From Plectrocnemia conspersa (Eukaryota > Arthropoda > Insecta > Trichoptera > Polycentropodidae), in NCBI GenBank assembly GCA_009617715.1, contig VTFK01000214.1, forward strand, positions 434,001 to 498,000: a stretch of 64,000 nucleotides of DNA. The letters are read 5' to 3'. Every line of letters starts with the position of its first letter. Positions within the stretch are counted from its first letter, which is position 1. The notes beneath the pieces are model-generated. The model saw only the letters and a list, made by a program, of their open reading frames with translations. It had not been told where the DNA came from and did no database searches. A program made the translations under genes and the position numbers. This document shows positions 61,572 to 64,000 of this stretch, piece after piece.

Positions 61572-62365
61572 TGTAAGACGCTGGTCAAAGACAAAATGGT
61601 GACCCACTACGTTGTCGCTCTGCTAAAAGTATTTTCATGTGGGCATGATAAGCCAATAGTGTAAAACATCCGCGCCAGGCCAAAAAAAAGAAAGTGCGTT
61701 CTCGTTATCTAATTCTATTGCCTGGTTAATGACTCATAACTGTTGGCATTAGAGGTGCTGGTAAATAGAGGGGTTTCTTAGACGCTTTTAGAAACGCATG
61801 ATTCACCCAAATTTATTTTGATAAGGTAACGCTTTCTTGATTTCGTAGAAAAGCCTTATCGCATTTTTTTATCTTTAAAGTGGTTCCAAGAAACATTGTG
61901 GGGTGGCAAATGGGGTGGTGAAACGGTTGTAATTTTTTCATATTTCAAGAGACATCTGGAAAATGTGTTATAAAATTATATATTTTTTCCTTATCCTGTA
62001 TATTCTTACGAATTTATTCTAACTGACCATCACCTTTTTTGGTATTAAATATTGTCAAAGAGGAGGTTTTTACTGAGGTAAAACCAGAGGAGAGTATATT
62101 TTTTGCTTCTAAGGAAACAACATTTAATAAAAACAGTATTTATCGATTGTGATGAAGAATATGTCAAGGAATAAAATTTATCTGTGATTCTTGGTACGAG
62201 TTTTATCTTTAAATGAGCGTTCTTGTTTTGTCGTTGCGTATCTTACGCACAGTAAAAACGTACATAGTATATTATGTTTAGGTGTCAGTCATATTGCAGA
62301 ATAAATATATTTTTAATATTGTAGTTTATATATTTGTATATACATAAGTGTATACACTATCAATA
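61572..62365. other. Mixed stretch, nothing recognised
   Basis: The first ~120 bp continue the balanced patch (to about 61690, before an A run that could be a retroposon tail). The rest is AT-rich. Confidence 0.35.
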
Positions 62366-62369
62366 ATTT

Positions 62370-62640
62370 AATTATTCAAACACACCGCAATTCGCGGTTT
62401 ACGCGTTAACCCTTTCAGCTTCATGCCTGAAAAAAACAACCAAAGCCAATTTATTCAAATGGCTCAGCCGCGAGTCACGTTCTGTAACGAATTCTCTCGG
62501 TCCATGATCGAATGCGGCACAACAATGGCGCCGACCGACGAAGCTGTGCATACACATCGGCCATTGTTTTATTTCGGTAATAGACCAAAGTTGGATTGAG
62601 TTTTCGGAATGAAATTAGCTTCCGGCTGCAGAGACGGAAT
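62370..62640. promoter_or_regulatory. Balanced-composition island, possible enhancer
   Basis: Complex sequence with CCGCAATTCGCGGTTTACGC (a hairpin of CCGC..GCGG), AACAATGGCGCCGACCGACG and ATCGGCCATTGTTTTATTTC. ACAATGG and CCATTGTTTT are Sox-type words in opposite orientation about 45 bp apart. No long frame. Confidence 0.32.
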
Positions 62641-62679
62641 AACGAGACAAGATATTCAAAATTCTCTCTTCTTCAAAGA

Positions 62680-62720
62680 TACGTGGGCTGCTCAAAAAGT
62701 TTTCGAACTTTTATCGCATA
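62680..62720 (+). mobile_element. Possible mariner-type terminal repeat
   Basis: TA followed by CGTGGGCTGCTCAAAAAGTT, then TTCGAACTTTTATCGC. It matches the layout of some mariner ends and resembles the sequence at 44997. No transposase follows and no partner end is seen. Confidence 0.45.
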
Positions 62721-63870
62721 AATTCAAGAAAGTTACTTAAAACCCATTTAACCACAGTAACGTTTTCAAGCAGGCGTTTTTTTAAGATCAGGTGTAGGCT
62801 TAGAATCACAATTTTATAAATAGTTAAGAGATACAGAATGCGGCAAAGAACTGTCTTGCGAAAGAAAGGAGCTCATTGTTGTTTTTTTTTACAATATTCT
62901 GACAATATAGTGTATATTATATATGATATATATGTATATATATATTGCGAACGAAATACATTGATCTTTTGTTGTCTTTATTTTCAAGTCGCGTAAAGAT
63001 CAAACTGATTCGATAGTTTTTTTATATAAACCTTATATTATTTTTTGTCGCTAGTAAAATATATGAAAAATAATAAAAAAATTAAGTACTCTGAGCTGGA
63101 TTAGTGAATGCGAAGAGAGAAGCGGCAACTTCTGCAATCTTCGCTGGTCTAAAGATGGTCTCTTGGCTGCAGTTCAGATTAAGTGTCAGAAAGGAAATGT
63201 TATAATATGTGAGTCTTGGTATTCGCATTTATATCAATGGTTCCCTACTTACGAGTGTTTGTTTTCTGCTCTTTTTTGGCGTTATGAGCCATTACAGAAG
63301 AGTGGCAAGTTTATTTTAAAAAATCCGTTGAAATAAATCCGAAGCTCGAGTGGTGTTTTCTCAAAAATTTTAATTATTTCTGATTTATAGCAGGCACCTT
63401 GTGAATCAAGTTGTTAAAAACTTCACGCCGTGTTGTCCTATTTTAACGAAGAACTTTATTTTTCATTAAACGGTCAAAATACTTTATCACAAGGCGAAGT
63501 TATAATTTTTATGACTTAATATTACAAGTCAATTATTTTATTAAATAAATAGTGGTGCCATTATTGGTAAAGTGGTAAACTAAAAATAAGCACCATGTTT
63601 TACACGGAAAAATATTATACTAAATTTTTTAAATGTTACACCAATGCAGTAGTTCAAATAGTTCCTATAAAATTATGCAAATAATTCATATTTCGTATAA
63701 GAAACTAAAGCAAGACTTGATATTTTAAATAAAATTGAAAGATATATTATATAAAATATAGAAAACATAATTTTACACCAAACGAAAAAATAATAAATAG
63801 AAGTATTGATAGTTTTGTTAGGCTATAGAATGAAGCACAGTTTTTTTTGTTTATTGTTTTATTGTGTTGT
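62721..63870. other. AT-rich stretch, nothing recognised
   Basis: A small balanced patch at 63100-63200 (GAGAAGCGGCAACTTCTGC) has no frame of note. Confidence 0.45.
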
Positions 63871-63898
63871 ATCGGTCTAAGGCCACAATGACGGCAAA
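63871..63898 (-). repeat. Short dispersed repeat, copy 2
   Basis: The reverse complement (GCCGTCATTGTGGCCTTAGA then CCGATA) matches GCAGCCATTGCGGCCCTAAG then ACCGATA at 6753-6779, with mainly C/T differences and one indel. It is followed by T-rich sequence on the plus strand. Confidence 0.4.
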
Positions 63899-64000
63899 TT
63901 ATTTATAATGTTTTTTAAACGATATGATAATAGTTTCAGCTCTTTTAACATCAAATATATTTTAACAACGACTTGTAGGATAAAATTTTAAAGTATAAAT

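Larger units (their letters stand above)
21260..64000 (+). other. Putative first intron, running off the window
   Basis: It starts with GTAAGT and has no convincing acceptor-plus-exon in phase. It holds AT-rich background, transposon debris and many balanced-composition islands, listed separately. The alternative is that part of it is intergenic. Confidence 0.35.

Overview
This window looks like a nuclear chromosome of an insect, most likely a moth or butterfly (Lepidoptera). It is strongly AT-rich, has no dense or operon-like coding, and carries GT-AG splice signals, a 265-bp AT microsatellite, tRNA-derived SINE copies and decayed relics of RTE-like and Jockey-like LINEs, mariner and hAT elements. 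The RTE-like relic has the RT motif string (FIDY, YADD, YLG, YVWSV..LYGC) common in lepidopteran genomes. The order is inferred from this repeat content, not proven.

Region 1-20.9 kb is mostly intergenic or far-upstream sequence with transposon debris. It holds a diverged direct repeat (1.03 and 4.82 kb), SINE heads (2.1-2.4 kb), a 40-bp-arm hairpin (2.64 kb), an unrecognised minus-strand open frame that may be a last exon (7.49-7.74 kb), a GC-rich island packed with short hairpins (10.79-11.73 kb), and three clear relics: RTE-like RT (minus, 11.94-12.60 kb), Jockey-like RT (plus, 17.6-18.1 kb) and mariner transposase (minus, 20.1 kb).

At 20,985-21,259 lies the best candidate for a real gene start: a 5' UTR segment after a good splice acceptor, an 8-codon upstream ORF, then an ATG followed by a short hydrophobic, signal-peptide-like coding stretch ending at a consensus GTAAGT donor in phase 1. 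No convincing second exon is seen, so if the call is right the remaining ~42.7 kb is first intron. The reading frame alone does not identify the gene.

Region 21.3-64 kb alternates very AT-rich DNA with 150-500-bp patches of balanced composition that look like conserved noncoding or enhancer DNA. Within it are a ~125-bp paralogous pair in direct orientation (23.75 and 26.60 kb), one copy of a ~300-bp family whose other copy is inverted at 15.5 kb, an hAT end (32.3 kb), a hairpin with forkhead-type sites (35.3 kb), a CTCAT/AP-1-like cluster (39.1 kb), a young foldback element (40.6 kb), an hAT transposase relic (42.2 kb), mariner-like ends (45.0 and 62.7 kb) and a few short unrecognised coding-like frames (47.4, 55.6, 61.4 kb). 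There is no CRISPR array, no confident tRNA or rRNA gene and no intact transposon.
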